Source: Streptomyces poonensis (GTDB lineage Bacteria > Actinomycetota > Actinomycetes > Streptomycetales > Streptomycetaceae). From it: a DNA stretch of 64,000 nucleotides. Positions 1 to 9,061 of this stretch are shown here, in pieces. The stretch lies in contig NZ_BMVW01000013.1 in assembly GCF_014650915.1 (NCBI RefSeq), forward strand, positions 1-64,000, given 5' to 3'. The notes beneath the pieces were generated by a model. That model searched no databases and was not told where the DNA came from. It saw only the letters and a list, made by a program, of their open reading frames with translations. Both the position numbers and the translations under genes were made by a program. Within the stretch, counting starts at the first letter, position 1, and every line of letters begins with the position of its first letter.

Positions 1-488
1 GGGACGTGCCCACCCAGGAGGTGCTGGCCGCCGCCCAGCTGCTGCGCCGCCATCTGCCGGAGCTGACGGTACGGGTGGTCAACGTCGTGGACATCGCCCG
101 GCTGATGCCCCAGGACGCCCATCCCCACGGGATGAGCGACTTCGAGTACGACGGCCTGTTCACCACCGACAAGCCGGTGATCTTCGCGTACCACGGCTAC
201 CCGTGGCTGATTCACCGCCTCGCCTACCGCCGCACCGGCCACGAGAACCTGCATGTGCGCGGCTACAAGGAGATGGGCACCACGACCACCCCGTTCGACA
301 TGGTGGTCCGCAACGACCTCGACCGATTCCGCCTGGTCATGGACGTCATCGACCGTGTGCCCGGGCTCGCCGTCCGGGCCGCGGCCGTACGTCAGCGCAT
401 GGCCGACGCGCGCACCCGCCACCACGCCTGGATCCGTGAGCACGGCACCGATCTGCCGGAGGTCGCGGAGTGGACGTGGGCGGGCTGA
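1..488 (+). CDS. xfp: Phosphoketolase, C-terminal end (partial)
   Basis: This is the last ~160 codons of a gene that begins before the window; the reading frame enters at base 3. The translation carries stretches typical of the C-terminal domain of D-xylulose 5-phosphate/fructose 6-phosphate phosphoketolase: YPWLIHRLAYRR, GYKEMGTTTTPFDM and VVRNDLDRFRLVMD. The family is a thiamine-diphosphate enzyme of the cytosol that splits xylulose 5-phosphate (or fructose 6-phosphate) with phosphate into acetyl phosphate and glyceraldehyde 3-phosphate (or erythrose 4-phosphate). The ThDP-binding and catalytic parts lie outside the window, so activity cannot be judged. It ends 15 bases before the convergent response-regulator gene. 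Confidence 0.93.
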   Translation, partial: DVPTQEVLAAAQLLRRHLPELTVRVVNVVDIARLMPQDAHPHGMSDFEYDGLFTTDKPVIFAYHGYPWLIHRLAYRRTGHENLHVRGYKEMGTTTTPFDMVVRNDLDRFRLVMDVIDRVPGLAVRAAAVRQRMADARTRHHAWIREHGTDLPEVAEWTWAG

Positions 489-503
489 ACGACACCCCGA
501 TCG

Positions 504-1232
504 TCACCCCCGCCAGTGGTACCGGCGTTCCGGCCGCCCGGCGGCGCCGTACCGCAGGGACACCTCCGCGCTGCCGGTGGCGTGGAAGTGCTCCAGATAG
601 CGGCGGGCGCTGACCCGGGAGACACCGGTGGCCGCCGCGCACTCGGCCGCGGAGAGCGTGCCGTCCGCCGCCCGGAGGGTGCGCTCCACCAGGTCGGCGG
701 TCTCCACGCTCAGCCCCTTGGGCAGCGGCGTGGTGCCGGGTGCGGCCGTGAACGCTCCGGCCAGCACCCGGTCCACGTCCGCCTGGCCCCGTACGACCGT
801 GGTCAGCAGCCGGCCGCGCTGCTCGGCGTACCGCTCCAGGCGGGAGCGCAGGTCCTCGTACTCGAACGGTTTGAGGAGGTAGTCGACGACGCCGTGCCGG
901 ACGGCGCCGCGCACCGCGTCCGCCTCGCGCGCGGCGGTGATGGCCATGACGTCGCAGTCGTGCCCGGCGGTGCGCAGCCTCGGGATGACGTCCAGGCCGA
1001 AGCCGTCCGGCAGGTACAGGTCGAGCAGGACCAGGTCGGGGCGGAGCGCGTCGACGGCCGCCACCGCCTCGCCCGCGGTGCCCGCCGTGCCGACGACCCG
1101 GAACGGCGCGACACGCTCGACGAACGTACGGTGCACCCGGGTCACCATGAAGTCGTCGTCGACGACGAGGACATCGATGGTGCCGTTCGTGACGGTCGGT
1201 GCGGGCGCCGGCGCTCGCGTGGGCGCTCTCAT
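504..1232 (-). CDS. CitB/DcuR-type response regulator
   Basis: A 242-residue response regulator. The receiver domain (about residues 18-135) has the acidic cluster VVDDD, phosphoacceptor Asp71 in LLDLYLPDG and the conserved Lys in LLKPF. The C-terminal part contains a helix-turn-helix (TLSAAECAAATGVSRVSARRYLEHF), the layout of CitB/CitT/DcuR regulators of C4-dicarboxylate and citrate uptake. The ATG at 1232 was chosen because GGAAGGAG lies just upstream and the ATG overlaps the stop of the sensor kinase gene in an ATGA. Kinase and regulator therefore form one transcription unit. By position the likely target is the divergent tctCBA transporter operon; that is inference. Confidence 0.93.
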   Translation of the reverse strand: MRAPTRAPAPAPTVTNGTIDVLVVDDDFMVTRVHRTFVERVAPFRVVGTAGTAGEAVAAVDALRPDLVLLDLYLPDGFGLDVIPRLRTAGHDCDVMAITAAREADAVRGAVRHGVVDYLLKPFEYEDLRSRLERYAEQRGRLLTTVVRGQADVDRVLAGAFTAAPGTTPLPKGLSVETADLVERTLRAADGTLSAAECAAATGVSRVSARRYLEHFHATGSAEVSLRYGAAGRPERRYHWRG

Positions 1233-2896
1233 CGGGATACTCCTTCCGCCACCGCCGGCGCGGGGTGGCTCACGGTCATGCGGGCGGTGAACATCGCCCC
1301 GTCGGGCGTGTTGGTCACCGCGATCTCCCCGCCGTGGCGCTCGCACACGAGCCGGGTGAGCGCGAGGCCGATGCCGCGCTCGCCCTCCTCGGCGGCCTTG
1401 GTGGTGAAGCCGTGCGCGAAGACCTCGTGGGCCAGTTCGGGGGCGACGCCGGGGCCGGAGTCACGGACCTCGATCTCCACGCTGGCGGCGTCCTGCCGGA
1501 GCCCGACCTCCACCCACGCCCCGTCGTCGGCAGGGTCGGCACCGCCCGCGGTCACCGCGTCGATGGCGTTGTCGACGAGGTTGCCCACCACGGTCGCCAC
1601 GTCGGCGGCGTCCTCCGGCGCGAGCCGGTCCAGTGCCGTGTCGTCCGAAATCCGCAGGGTCACCCTCCGCTCCGCCGCCAGTGACGACTTGGCCATCAGG
1701 AGGGCGGCCACGGCCGTGTCGCGGACACGCCGGGAGAGGGTCACGTCGAGCGACTGGCGGCGCTGGTGCAACGCGCGGATGTAGCGCACCACTTCCTCCT
1801 GCTCGCCGATCTGGATCAGCCCGGAGATGGTGTGCAGCTGGTTCGCGAACTCGTGGGCCTGCGCGCGCAGCAGCTCCGAGGAACTGCGGAAGGAGCCGAT
1901 CTCCCGCTCCAGCCGGGCCAGTTCGGTGCGGTCCCGCAGTGTCGTCACCGAGCCGAGCGGGCGGCCGTCCTTGGTGACCGTCATCCGGTTCATCACCAGG
2001 ACGCGGCCGTCGCGGATGACCACCTCGTCGTGCCGGTCCGCCTTCGCGGGGCTTCCCTGGGCCCCCGCCCCCGCGAGTACGTCCCGCAGCCGTCCGTCGA
2101 TGCCGAGCTCGGCGAGACCGCGGCCCACACAGTCCTCCGGCAGCCCGAGCAGCCGCCGGCCCACGTCGTTCACCAGGGTGATCCGGGCCTGCGGATCCAG
2201 CGCGACGACGCCCTCCGCGATGCCGTACAGCATCGCCTCGCGGTGCTCGGCCAGCCCCGCGATCTCGCGCGGCTCCAGCCCGAGGGTCTGCCGCTTCACC
2301 CGCCGCGCCAGCAGCCAGGAACCGGCCACGCCCAGCCCGCTGGCGATGCCCAGATAGGCCAGGAGGTACGAGGACGCGCCGCTCAGCCGCTGCCACACCG
2401 TCGGGTACGCCTCGCCGATCATCACGGTGCCCAGCCGGCGTCCGAGCATCTCCTCCGTGGCCCCGAGCACCGGCACCTGTGCCACCAGCTCCGGGCTGCC
2501 GTCCCAGGTCAGCGGCCCGGTCCAGGCGCGGCCCCGGGTGACCCCGGTGCCGAGGGGCAGCCGGCCGCCGACCGCCGTCGGGTCGGTCGAGCCGACGACG
2601 CGGCCGGCGTCGTCGGTCACCGTCACCGAGGTGACCCCGGACTGCACGTACGTGGACTGCACCAAGGTGTCGAGGGCGTCGTCCGGCGCCGGGCGGGCGA
2701 GCTGGCTGCGGACGAGGGGGGTGGCGGCGAGCTGTTCGGCCAGCGCGGCGACCCGGCGGCCCTCGACGCGGCGGAAGGTCGCCTCGGACTGGGCGAGCGA
2801 GACGGCGGCGACCGCCAGCAGCACCACCACGACGATGGCGAGCTGGAGCACCAGCATCTCGCCCGCGAGAGTATGACGACGGAACGTGGCGACCAC
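1229..2896 (-). CDS. CitA/DcuS-type sensor histidine kinase
   Basis: A membrane sensor kinase of about 555 residues. An N-terminal transmembrane helix (LVLQLAIVVVVLLAVAAV), an extracytoplasmic sensor region of PAS-like size and a second membrane helix (YLLAYLGIASGLGVAGSWLLA) are followed by a cytoplasmic PAS domain. The kinase core has the H-box HEFANQLHTISG, N-box NLVDNAIDA and glycine boxes DSGPG and GIGLAL. This is the CitA/DcuS family, which senses citrate or other di/tricarboxylates outside the cell. The GTG at 2896 was chosen from the start of the hydrophobic N-terminus and AGGAGA upstream; its spacing is long, so the start is uncertain by a few codons. The gene faces away from tctC and overlaps the response-regulator gene by 4 bases. 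Confidence 0.9.
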   Translation of the reverse strand: MVATFRRHTLAGEMLVLQLAIVVVVLLAVAAVSLAQSEATFRRVEGRRVAALAEQLAATPLVRSQLARPAPDDALDTLVQSTYVQSGVTSVTVTDDAGRVVGSTDPTAVGGRLPLGTGVTRGRAWTGPLTWDGSPELVAQVPVLGATEEMLGRRLGTVMIGEAYPTVWQRLSGASSYLLAYLGIASGLGVAGSWLLARRVKRQTLGLEPREIAGLAEHREAMLYGIAEGVVALDPQARITLVNDVGRRLLGLPEDCVGRGLAELGIDGRLRDVLAGAGAQGSPAKADRHDEVVIRDGRVLVMNRMTVTKDGRPLGSVTTLRDRTELARLEREIGSFRSSSELLRAQAHEFANQLHTISGLIQIGEQEEVVRYIRALHQRRQSLDVTLSRRVRDTAVAALLMAKSSLAAERRVTLRISDDTALDRLAPEDAADVATVVGNLVDNAIDAVTAGGADPADDGAWVEVGLRQDAASVEIEVRDSGPGVAPELAHEVFAHGFTTKAAEEGERGIGLALTRLVCERHGGEIAVTNTPDGAMFTARMTVSHPAPAVAEGVSR

Positions 2897-3193
2897 GACG
2901 GACTCGATCTCTCCTGGCGGCACGGCGACCGGCACGACAACCGGCACGACAACCGGCAGGCCAGGGCGGCTCCGGTGCCGGGACGCACCATCATGGCGCC
3001 GACCTGCGGTATTGGAAAGAGTTGTCCGGGCGAAGACTTGTGGTGACCGCAAAGACCACAACCTCCATTGGTTGCGCAAGGCAGACAGTGCGCCGCCACG
3101 CGGGCACCATGTGGCGCACATCACGCCCTTCCCGCAAGGGCTCCCCGTATTCGTACGTACCCGTACCGACCTCCAGAACAGGTGGTGGCACTC
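2897..3193. promoter_or_regulatory. Divergent intergenic region between kinase and tctC
   Basis: About 300 bases separate the kinase and tctC starts and must hold both promoters. I could not pick convincing -35/-10 pairs by eye. A 12-base direct repeat CCGGCACGACAA occurs twice head to tail at 2929-2952, followed by a partial third copy; it lies close to the kinase start and could be either a regulator site or simple repeat expansion. Confidence 0.4.
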
Positions 3194-4177
3194 GTGCGCC
3201 TGCGCGCGCTCCTCGCCCTGCTCGGGGCCGCCCTGCTCGTGCTCGTGGGACCGCCGCTGCTCACACCGGGCAGCGGCACCGAGACCGGCACGCAGATCCC
3301 GGGCCTGCGCTTCATGGTTCCCAACACGCCCGGCGGCGGCTACGACATCACGGCCCGTACGGCCGCGAAGAACGCCGAGGACGCCGACCTCACCCACAAC
3401 GTCGAGGTGTTCAACCTGCCCGGCGCCGGCGGCACGGTCGGTCTCACCCGGCTGGTGAGCGAGCACGGCAACGGCAAGCTCGCCATGTCGATGGGCCTCG
3501 GCGTCGTCGGCGCCGCCCGCTCCAACGACGCGCCCAGCACCCTCGCCGACACCACCCCGATCGCCCGGCTCACCGAGGAGCAGGACGTCGTCGTGGTCGC
3601 CAAGGACTCCCCGTACAAGACGATCGGCCAGCTCGTCGACGCCTGGAAGAAGGCGCCGGGCAAGCTCCCGGTGGGCGGCGGCTCCTCGCCCGGCGGGCCC
3701 GACCACCTCGCGCCCATGCTGATGGCGCAGGCCGCCGGGATCGCGCCCAAGCAGGTCAACTACGTGCCCTTCGACGGCGGCGGCGAACTGCTCGCCTCCA
3801 TCCTCGGCAACAAGGTCGCCTTCGGCGTCTCCGGCGTCGGCGAGTACCTGGACCAGATCAAGGCGGGGGAGCTCCGGCTGCTCGCCGTCACGGGCCCCGA
3901 GCGTGTCGCCGGTCTGGACGCGCCCACCCTCCAGGAGGCGGGCTACGACGTGAACTTCACCAACTGGCGCGGCATCGTCGCCCCGCCCGGCCTCTCCGAC
4001 GCGGAACGCGTAAAGCTCACCCGGCTCTTCGAGGAACTGCACGCCTCCGACGAGTGGCAGCAGTCCCTCAAGCGGAACGGCTGGGACGACGCCTTCCTCA
4101 CCGGCGAGAAGTTCGGCGACTTCCTGGACGCGCAGGACAAGCGAGTGGTGTCGGTGCTGAAGGAGCTGGGACTGTGA
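3194..4177 (+). CDS. tctC: Tripartite tricarboxylate transporter, substrate-binding protein TctC
   Basis: Extracytoplasmic solute receptor of the TTT family, about 327 residues. It begins with a signal peptide (RLRALLALLGAALLVLVG) that has no lipobox, so it is probably secreted or anchored by the uncleaved helix. Family motifs are visible: MVPNTPGGGYDITAR, NLPGAGGTVGLTRL, and YVPFDGGGELLASILGNKV, the usual ligand-binding segments of Bug/TctC proteins. The GTG at 3194 was chosen because AGGTGG sits 8 bases upstream and it starts the signal peptide; GTGs at 3182 and 3185 are alternatives. The stop overlaps the tctB start (GTGA). With TctB and TctA it would bring citrate or a related carboxylate into the cell using an ion gradient. 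Confidence 0.92.
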   Translation: MRLRALLALLGAALLVLVGPPLLTPGSGTETGTQIPGLRFMVPNTPGGGYDITARTAAKNAEDADLTHNVEVFNLPGAGGTVGLTRLVSEHGNGKLAMSMGLGVVGAARSNDAPSTLADTTPIARLTEEQDVVVVAKDSPYKTIGQLVDAWKKAPGKLPVGGGSSPGGPDHLAPMLMAQAAGIAPKQVNYVPFDGGGELLASILGNKVAFGVSGVGEYLDQIKAGELRLLAVTGPERVAGLDAPTLQEAGYDVNFTNWRGIVAPPGLSDAERVKLTRLFEELHASDEWQQSLKRNGWDDAFLTGEKFGDFLDAQDKRVVSVLKELGL

Positions 4178-4725
4178 CGAAGCGGAACGATCTCACCCCG
4201 GGTACGGACGAGAGTACCGGGCGCCCCTCCTGGCAGCGCTGGCTGCGCGAACGCTCCGAACTCGGCGTCAGCGTCCTGCTCCTGCTCCTCGGCGTGCTCG
4301 TCCTCACCGACGCGCTCGCCATGGACGTCGACATGACCCAGCGCGGTCCGGTCGGACCGCGCACCGTGCCGATCGCCGTCGGCATCGGCCTGCTGGTCAT
4401 CGCCGCCCTGCTCGCCGTCGACGTGCTGCGCGGCGGCCGCGGCGAAGCCGAGGCGGGCGAGGACGTCGACCTGTCCGAACCCGCCGACTGGCGCACGGTG
4501 CTGCTGCTCACCGGCGTCTTCCTCGGCGCGGCCGTCCTCATCGAGCCGCTCGGCTTCCCCGTCGCGGGCGCCCTGCTCTTCTGGGGCGCCGCGTGCGCCC
4601 TCGGCAGCCGCCGCCCCGACCGCGACCCGCTCATCGCGGCCGTGCTCTCGCTGGTCGCCTACGTCGTCTTCAACAACCTGCTCGGGGTTCCGCTGCCCGG
4701 CGGTCCGCTGATGGGAGTCCTGTGA
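4174..4725 (+). CDS. tctB: Tripartite tricarboxylate transporter, small membrane subunit TctB
   Basis: A 183-residue membrane protein with four hydrophobic segments (LGVSVLLLLLGVLVL, TVPIAVGIGLLVIAALLAV, TVLLLTGVFLGAAVLI and LIAAVLSLVAYVVF). This is the size and arrangement of the small TctB subunit, and the C-terminal FNNLLGVPLPGGPL is typical of the family. The GTG start overlaps the tctC stop by four bases and the stop is followed one base later by the tctA ATG, so translation of the three genes is very probably coupled. Alone it has no known enzymatic role; it forms the membrane complex with TctA. Confidence 0.92.
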   Translation: MTKRNDLTPGTDESTGRPSWQRWLRERSELGVSVLLLLLGVLVLTDALAMDVDMTQRGPVGPRTVPIAVGIGLLVIAALLAVDVLRGGRGEAEAGEDVDLSEPADWRTVLLLTGVFLGAAVLIEPLGFPVAGALLFWGAACALGSRRPDRDPLIAAVLSLVAYVVFNNLLGVPLPGGPLMGVL

Positions 4726-4726
4726 C

Positions 4727-6223
4727 ATGAACGCTCTCAACTCCCTCATGGAGGGCTTCGGTACGGCCCTCACGCCCATCAACCTCCTCTGGGCGGCCGT
4801 CGGCGTCCTCCTCGGCACGGCCATCGGCGTACTGCCCGGCATCGGCCCCGCGATGGCGGTCGCGCTGCTGCTGCCGGTGACGTACGGGCTCGACCCGACC
4901 GGCGCGTTCATCATGTTCGCGGGCATCTACTACGGCGCCATGTTCGGCGGCTCGACGACCTCGATCCTCCTCAACACCCCCGGTGAGAGCGCCGCCGTGG
5001 TGGCCGCGATGGAGGGCAACCCCATGGCCAAGGCGGGGCGCGGCGCGCAGGCGCTCGCGGCCGCCGCCATCGGCCACTTCGCGGGCGGCATGATCGGTAC
5101 GACGCTGCTGGTGGCGCTGGCACCGACCGTCGCCGACCTCGCCGTCGACATCGGGGCGCCCGACTACTTCGCCATCATGGTCCTGGCCTTCATCGCGGTG
5201 ACGTCGGTCCTGGGCTCCTCCCGCATCCGCGGCCTGGCCTCCCTCCTCATCGGCCTCACCCTCGGCCTGGTCGGCCTGGACCAGATGACAGGCCAGCAGC
5301 GCCTCACCTTCGGCTCCCTGCAACTCGCCGACGGCATCGACGTGGTGATCGTCGCGGTCGGTCTCTTCGCGATCGGCGAGGCCCTGTGGGTCGCCGCCCA
5401 CCTGCGCCGTACGACCGGTGAGGCCATCCCGGTGGGCCGTCCCTGGCTCGGCCGCGGCGATGTGAAGCGCACCTGGAAGGCGTGGCTGCGCGGCCCGTTC
5501 ATCGGCTTCCCGTTCGGCGCGATCCCGGCCGGCGGCGCGGAGATCCCCACCTTCCTCTCCTACGTCACGGAGAAACGCCTCTCGCGGCACAAGGACGAGT
5601 TCGGCAAGGGCGCCATCGAGGGCGTCGCGGGACCGGAGGCGGCGGCGTCGGCCTCGGCGGCGGGCACGCTGGTCTCCATGCTCACCCTCGGCCTGCCCAC
5701 CACGGCGGTCGCGGCCGTGATGCTGGCCGCCTTCCAGCAGTACGGCATCCAGCCGGGCCCCCTCCTCTTCGAACGCGAACCCGACCTCGTCTGGGGCCTG
5801 ATCGCCTCCCTCTTCGTCGGCATGGTGCTGCTCCTCGCCCTGAACCTGCCGCTGGCCCCGGTCTGGGCGAAGCTGCTGCGCATTCCGCGGCCGTACCTGT
5901 ACGCCGGGATCCTGTTCTTCGCGGCGGTGGGCGCGTACGCGGTCGGCGGCGAGGTCATCGACCTGATCATCCTGCTGATCATCGGCCTGATCGGCTTCGG
6001 CATGCGGCGGTACGGCCTGCCAGTCCTCCCCGCTGTCATCGGCGTCATCCTCGGCCCGGCCGCCGAACAGCAGCTGCGGCGCGCCCTGCAGATCAGCGAC
6101 GGCAGCGTCACGGGTCTGGTCGACACGCCCTTCTCGGTGACGGTGTACGCCGTCGTGGTGCTGCTGCTGGCGTGGCCGCTGGTGCGGAGGCTGGTCACCC
6201 GGGGCCGGGCGGCCCGGAGCTGA
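4727..6223 (+). CDS. tctA: Tripartite tricarboxylate transporter, large membrane subunit TctA
   Basis: A 498-residue multi-spanning permease, the normal length for TctA. It shows the two family signatures: GVLPGIGPAMAVALLLPVTYGL-type near residue 30 and YYGAMFGGSTTSILLNTPGE near residue 65. A second GIGPAMA-like region is replaced by the conserved AGTLVSMLTLGLPTTAVAAVM around residue 310. About ten to twelve hydrophobic helices are visible. It is the translocating subunit working with TctB and the receptor TctC. It is the last gene of the operon and is followed by a candidate terminator. Confidence 0.95.
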   Translation: MNALNSLMEGFGTALTPINLLWAAVGVLLGTAIGVLPGIGPAMAVALLLPVTYGLDPTGAFIMFAGIYYGAMFGGSTTSILLNTPGESAAVVAAMEGNPMAKAGRGAQALAAAAIGHFAGGMIGTTLLVALAPTVADLAVDIGAPDYFAIMVLAFIAVTSVLGSSRIRGLASLLIGLTLGLVGLDQMTGQQRLTFGSLQLADGIDVVIVAVGLFAIGEALWVAAHLRRTTGEAIPVGRPWLGRGDVKRTWKAWLRGPFIGFPFGAIPAGGAEIPTFLSYVTEKRLSRHKDEFGKGAIEGVAGPEAAASASAAGTLVSMLTLGLPTTAVAAVMLAAFQQYGIQPGPLLFEREPDLVWGLIASLFVGMVLLLALNLPLAPVWAKLLRIPRPYLYAGILFFAAVGAYAVGGEVIDLIILLIIGLIGFGMRRYGLPVLPAVIGVILGPAAEQQLRRALQISDGSVTGLVDTPFSVTVYAVVVLLLAWPLVRRLVTRGRAARS

Positions 6224-6235
6224 GGTGAGGGATGA

Positions 6236-6267
6236 CCCCCGCTTCTCCCCTAGGGGTGCGGCGGGGG
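6236..6267 (+). terminator. Candidate terminator after tctA
   Basis: Arms CCCCCGC (6236-6242) and GCGGGGG (6261-6267) enclose a second small palindrome CCCCTAGGGG (6247-6256). There is no T tract, as is common in Streptomyces. Confidence 0.4.
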
Positions 6268-6336
6268 CAACCCCCCGGATACACACGCCTGTTGGCTGGA
6301 TGTCGGTGAGCGTGGAAACGCACGAGGATCTTTCGC

Positions 6337-7833
6337 ATGACGAAGATCAAGCGAAACGCGGCGCTGCTCGCCGCCACGGCCGCCGTCCTGACCCTCACCG
6401 CTCCACTGACCGCCACCGCGTCCGCCCCGACCCGGGCCGGCGCGCAGCCCGCTGCTCTCGACTGGACGAAGTGCGAGGGCAGCGGGCTCGACCCACGTCA
6501 GAAATGCACCACCATCGAGGTACCGATGGACTACGCGGAGCCGGACGGCAAGAAGATCAGCATCGCGTTCTCCCGCATCCCGGCCGAGAAGCCGCAGGCG
6601 CGCCGCGGGACACTGCTCCTCATCCCCGGCGGTCCGGGCGGCGGCAGCCTCAACCGGCCGTCGGGCAAGGGCCAGAGCCTGCCGCAGGAGGTCCGGGACG
6701 CCTACGACCTGATCGGCTTCGATCCACGCGGCTACGGTGAGTCGACCCCCGTCAGCTGCGGCCTGGACCACGCCGACCTCGCCACCTCCAAGCTGCGGCC
6801 GTGGCCCGCCCCCGACGGTTCGACCACCGAGAACCTGGCCACGGCCCGCCGCATGGCGGACGCCTGCGCCCGCAACGGCGGCGAGCTCATGCAGCACATC
6901 ACCACCGCCAACGAGGCCCGCGACCTCGACCGCATCCGCGCGGCCCTCGGGGAGCACAAGGTCTCCGCGTGGGGCGTCTCGTACGGCACGTACGTCGGCG
7001 CCGTCTACAGCGAACTCTTCCCGCACCGCACCGACCGCATCGTGCTCGACAGCAACGACGACCCGGACCCCACCAGGGTGGGCCGCGGCTGGCTCGCCGC
7101 GTACGAGACCGGTGTCGAGGACAACTTCCCCGAGTTCGCCGCCTGGGCCGCGCGGCCCGAGAACCCGTACCGTCTGGCCCGCACGGCGGCCGAGGTACGC
7201 CCGCTCTTCCTCGCCCTGGCCGCCCGCCTCGACCGCGAACCCATCCCCTGGCCCGGCGCCAACCCCGAGGAGCTCAACGGCAACGTGCTGCGCCAGACCA
7301 TGCTGGACAGCCTCTACGATCCCGACGGCTACCCGGCCCTCGCCGAGCTGATCCTTGCCGCCCGCAAGGGAACCGTGCCGCCCGCTCCGCAGGCACCGCC
7401 CGAGGAGGCCCTGCAGAACAGCACCGCGGTCGGCGCGGCCACCCTCTGCAACGACGTCGCCTGGCCCACCTCACCGGCCGTGTACGAGAAGGAGGTCGCC
7501 GAGAGCCGCGCCGAGTACCCGCTGACCGCCGGCATGCCGAGGAACGCCATGCCCTGCGCCGCCTGGCCCTGGAAGCAGCAGGAGCCCCCGGTCCGCATCA
7601 CCGACGACGGCCCCGCCTCCATCATGCTGATACAGAACGAGCGCGACGTGGCCACCCCGCTCACCGGCGCCCGGAAACTGCGCGAGGCCCTCGGCCGGCG
7701 CGCCGTCATGGTGACCGTCGACTCCACCGGTCACAACGCCTACCTCGCCAACGGCAATGCCTGCGGCGACCGCACCGTGACGCGCTTCCTGGCGACGGGG
7801 GAGCGGCCGCGGCGGGATGCGTACTGCGGCTGA
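6337..7833 (+). CDS. Secreted TAP-type alpha/beta hydrolase (tripeptidyl aminopeptidase-like)
   Basis: A 498-residue exported hydrolase. Residues 1-30 form a signal peptide with basic start, hydrophobic core and ATASA cleavage region. The alpha/beta fold shows the oxyanion segment LLLIPGGPGGGS near residue 100, nucleophile Ser215 in WGVSYGTY, and near the C-terminus the acid Asp in NERDVATP and the His in STGHNAY within a TAP-like C-terminal domain. This is the layout of Streptomyces SlpD/SlpE and tripeptidyl aminopeptidases, which remove peptides from protein N-termini outside the cell; substrate here is not known. ATG chosen for the signal peptide. It is a single gene, followed closely by a broken MarR gene on the other strand. 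Confidence 0.9.
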   Translation: MTKIKRNAALLAATAAVLTLTAPLTATASAPTRAGAQPAALDWTKCEGSGLDPRQKCTTIEVPMDYAEPDGKKISIAFSRIPAEKPQARRGTLLLIPGGPGGGSLNRPSGKGQSLPQEVRDAYDLIGFDPRGYGESTPVSCGLDHADLATSKLRPWPAPDGSTTENLATARRMADACARNGGELMQHITTANEARDLDRIRAALGEHKVSAWGVSYGTYVGAVYSELFPHRTDRIVLDSNDDPDPTRVGRGWLAAYETGVEDNFPEFAAWAARPENPYRLARTAAEVRPLFLALAARLDREPIPWPGANPEELNGNVLRQTMLDSLYDPDGYPALAELILAARKGTVPPAPQAPPEEALQNSTAVGAATLCNDVAWPTSPAVYEKEVAESRAEYPLTAGMPRNAMPCAAWPWKQQEPPVRITDDGPASIMLIQNERDVATPLTGARKLREALGRRAVMVTVDSTGHNAYLANGNACGDRTVTRFLATGERPRRDAYCG

Positions 7834-7903
7834 GGACCGGAACTGGACGCTGAGGGGCCCGGCTGAGGGCGGGGGGCTGACGGGCCGGGGGCTGATGAGG
7901 ATG

Positions 7904-8134
7904 CGCATCGGGGTAGTTCCTCAGGAGCCGGGACACCTCGTCGCGGGTCCTGACGGTGTCGGCGCCGACGACCTGCGCGAGCACCCACCACTGCGGCTGG
8001 GAGAGGCCGATCTCGGCGAGGGCGCCCCGGGTACGGGTGACGACGGCCTTGGAGGCCGCCCAACTCCAGTAACCGATGGGCTGCTGGATCAGTTCGGCGT
8101 CGCCGTGCGAGTACTCCATGGCCAGCCCCTCCAT
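7904..8134 (-). pseudogene. MarR-family regulator, N-terminal remnant
   Basis: The first ~75 residues look like a MarR-type regulator (LIQQPIGYWSWAASKAVV, then SQPQWWVLAQVV and RTRDEVSRLL), ending abruptly after about NYPDA. The frame then runs on through low-complexity Pro/Arg sequence without the second half of the winged helix and dimer helices that a ~145-residue member needs. The 3' half therefore appears to have been lost where the gene meets the end of the TAP hydrolase. Either ATG, 8134 or 8119, could be the original start. It is divergent from the hydrolase at 8261, whose regulator it may once have been. Confidence 0.65.
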
Positions 8135-8260
8135 GACGGTCGGAGATGTGTCCCGGTCGGTCGGACAGGACGACCGTAGGAACTGAACCCGAACTTGAGG
8201 TCAAGCACGGCCGGAATCCCGCTGCCGGCTGCCTGGTCCGCTCAGCCAGACTCTGACGTC

Positions 8261-9058
8261 ATGGAGAGCATCGTGCCGGTCAGCGACGGTGAACTGTGGG
8301 CGGACGATTCGGGGAACGGCGGACTGCCGCGCGGGTTGCCGCTGGTCCTGCTCCACCCGGGCGTCGGCGACTCGACGATCTGGGACCCGGTCCTTCCGAT
8401 GCTCACCGAGCGGCACCGGGTGATCCGCTACGACGTCCGGGGCTTCGGCCGCTCACCGGCGCCGACCGTCGCGTATTCCCTGGTCGAGGACCTCGCTGCG
8501 GTCCTCGACCACTTCGGCCTGCCCCGTGCGGTGCTGGTGGGTTCCAGCATGGGCGGCGCCACGGCGCTCAACTTGGCTCTCGACACCCCGGACCGGGTGG
8601 CGGGCCTCGCGCTCTTCGTGCCCGGGGTCACGGGGTACGAGGAGCTGATGCCCTCCGGGTTCCTGCAGGAGGTGGAGCAGCTGGCCAAGGCCGGCGACAT
8701 GGAGGGCATTGTCCAGCTGGGGCTGACCATGAGCGCGCGGGCGGGTGGTGGTACTCCGGACACCGATCCGGTCGCGGCCGCCCATCTTCGAAGGGCGCTG
8801 CCCGCCTGGTTCAGCAACGCCGCTCATCGGAGGACCGACGCGCCCGCGTTCGACAGGCTCGGGGAGATCACCGCGCCCACGCTGCTGGCCCTGGGGGAGC
8901 TGGACCATCCGGACGTGGTCCGCTGCAACGAGGAGATGGCCGCCCGGATCCCCGGCTGCCGTTCGGTCCGCCTGGCCGCCTCCGACCACTTCCCGACACT
9001 GCGCGAGCCGGACACCGTCGCCCGGCTGATCGAGGAGCTGTACGCCGACGCGCACTGA
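8261..9058 (+). CDS. Alpha/beta hydrolase
   Basis: A cytosolic 265-residue alpha/beta hydrolase. The catalytic triad is visible: Ser96 in VGSSMGGA, Asp215 in GELDHPDVV and His243 in ASDHFPTL; the oxyanion-region motif is LLHPGVGDSTIW. The ATG at 8261 is preferred over an upstream TTG because the aligned fold begins there, although no strong ribosome site is present. The substrate is unknown. The family includes esterases, lactonases and dienelactone-type hydrolases. A strong hairpin follows the stop. Confidence 0.85.
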   Translation: MESIVPVSDGELWADDSGNGGLPRGLPLVLLHPGVGDSTIWDPVLPMLTERHRVIRYDVRGFGRSPAPTVAYSLVEDLAAVLDHFGLPRAVLVGSSMGGATALNLALDTPDRVAGLALFVPGVTGYEELMPSGFLQEVEQLAKAGDMEGIVQLGLTMSARAGGGTPDTDPVAAAHLRRALPAWFSNAAHRRTDAPAFDRLGEITAPTLLALGELDHPDVVRCNEEMAARIPGCRSVRLAASDHFPTLREPDTVARLIEELYADAH

Positions 9059-9061
9059 GCG

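Noticed and set aside
516..1784. 422-residue plus-strand frame
   Set aside because: It is antisense to the response regulator and kinase and shows no motifs; high GC leaves such frames open.
2897..4042. Long open extension of the kinase frame antisense to tctC
   Set aside because: Composition is that of a shadow frame; the kinase fold starts at the membrane helix near 2896 and tctC on the other strand has clear family motifs.
8195..8260. TTG start adding 22 residues to the hydrolase
   Set aside because: The extra residues match nothing in the fold and no ribosome site precedes the TTG.
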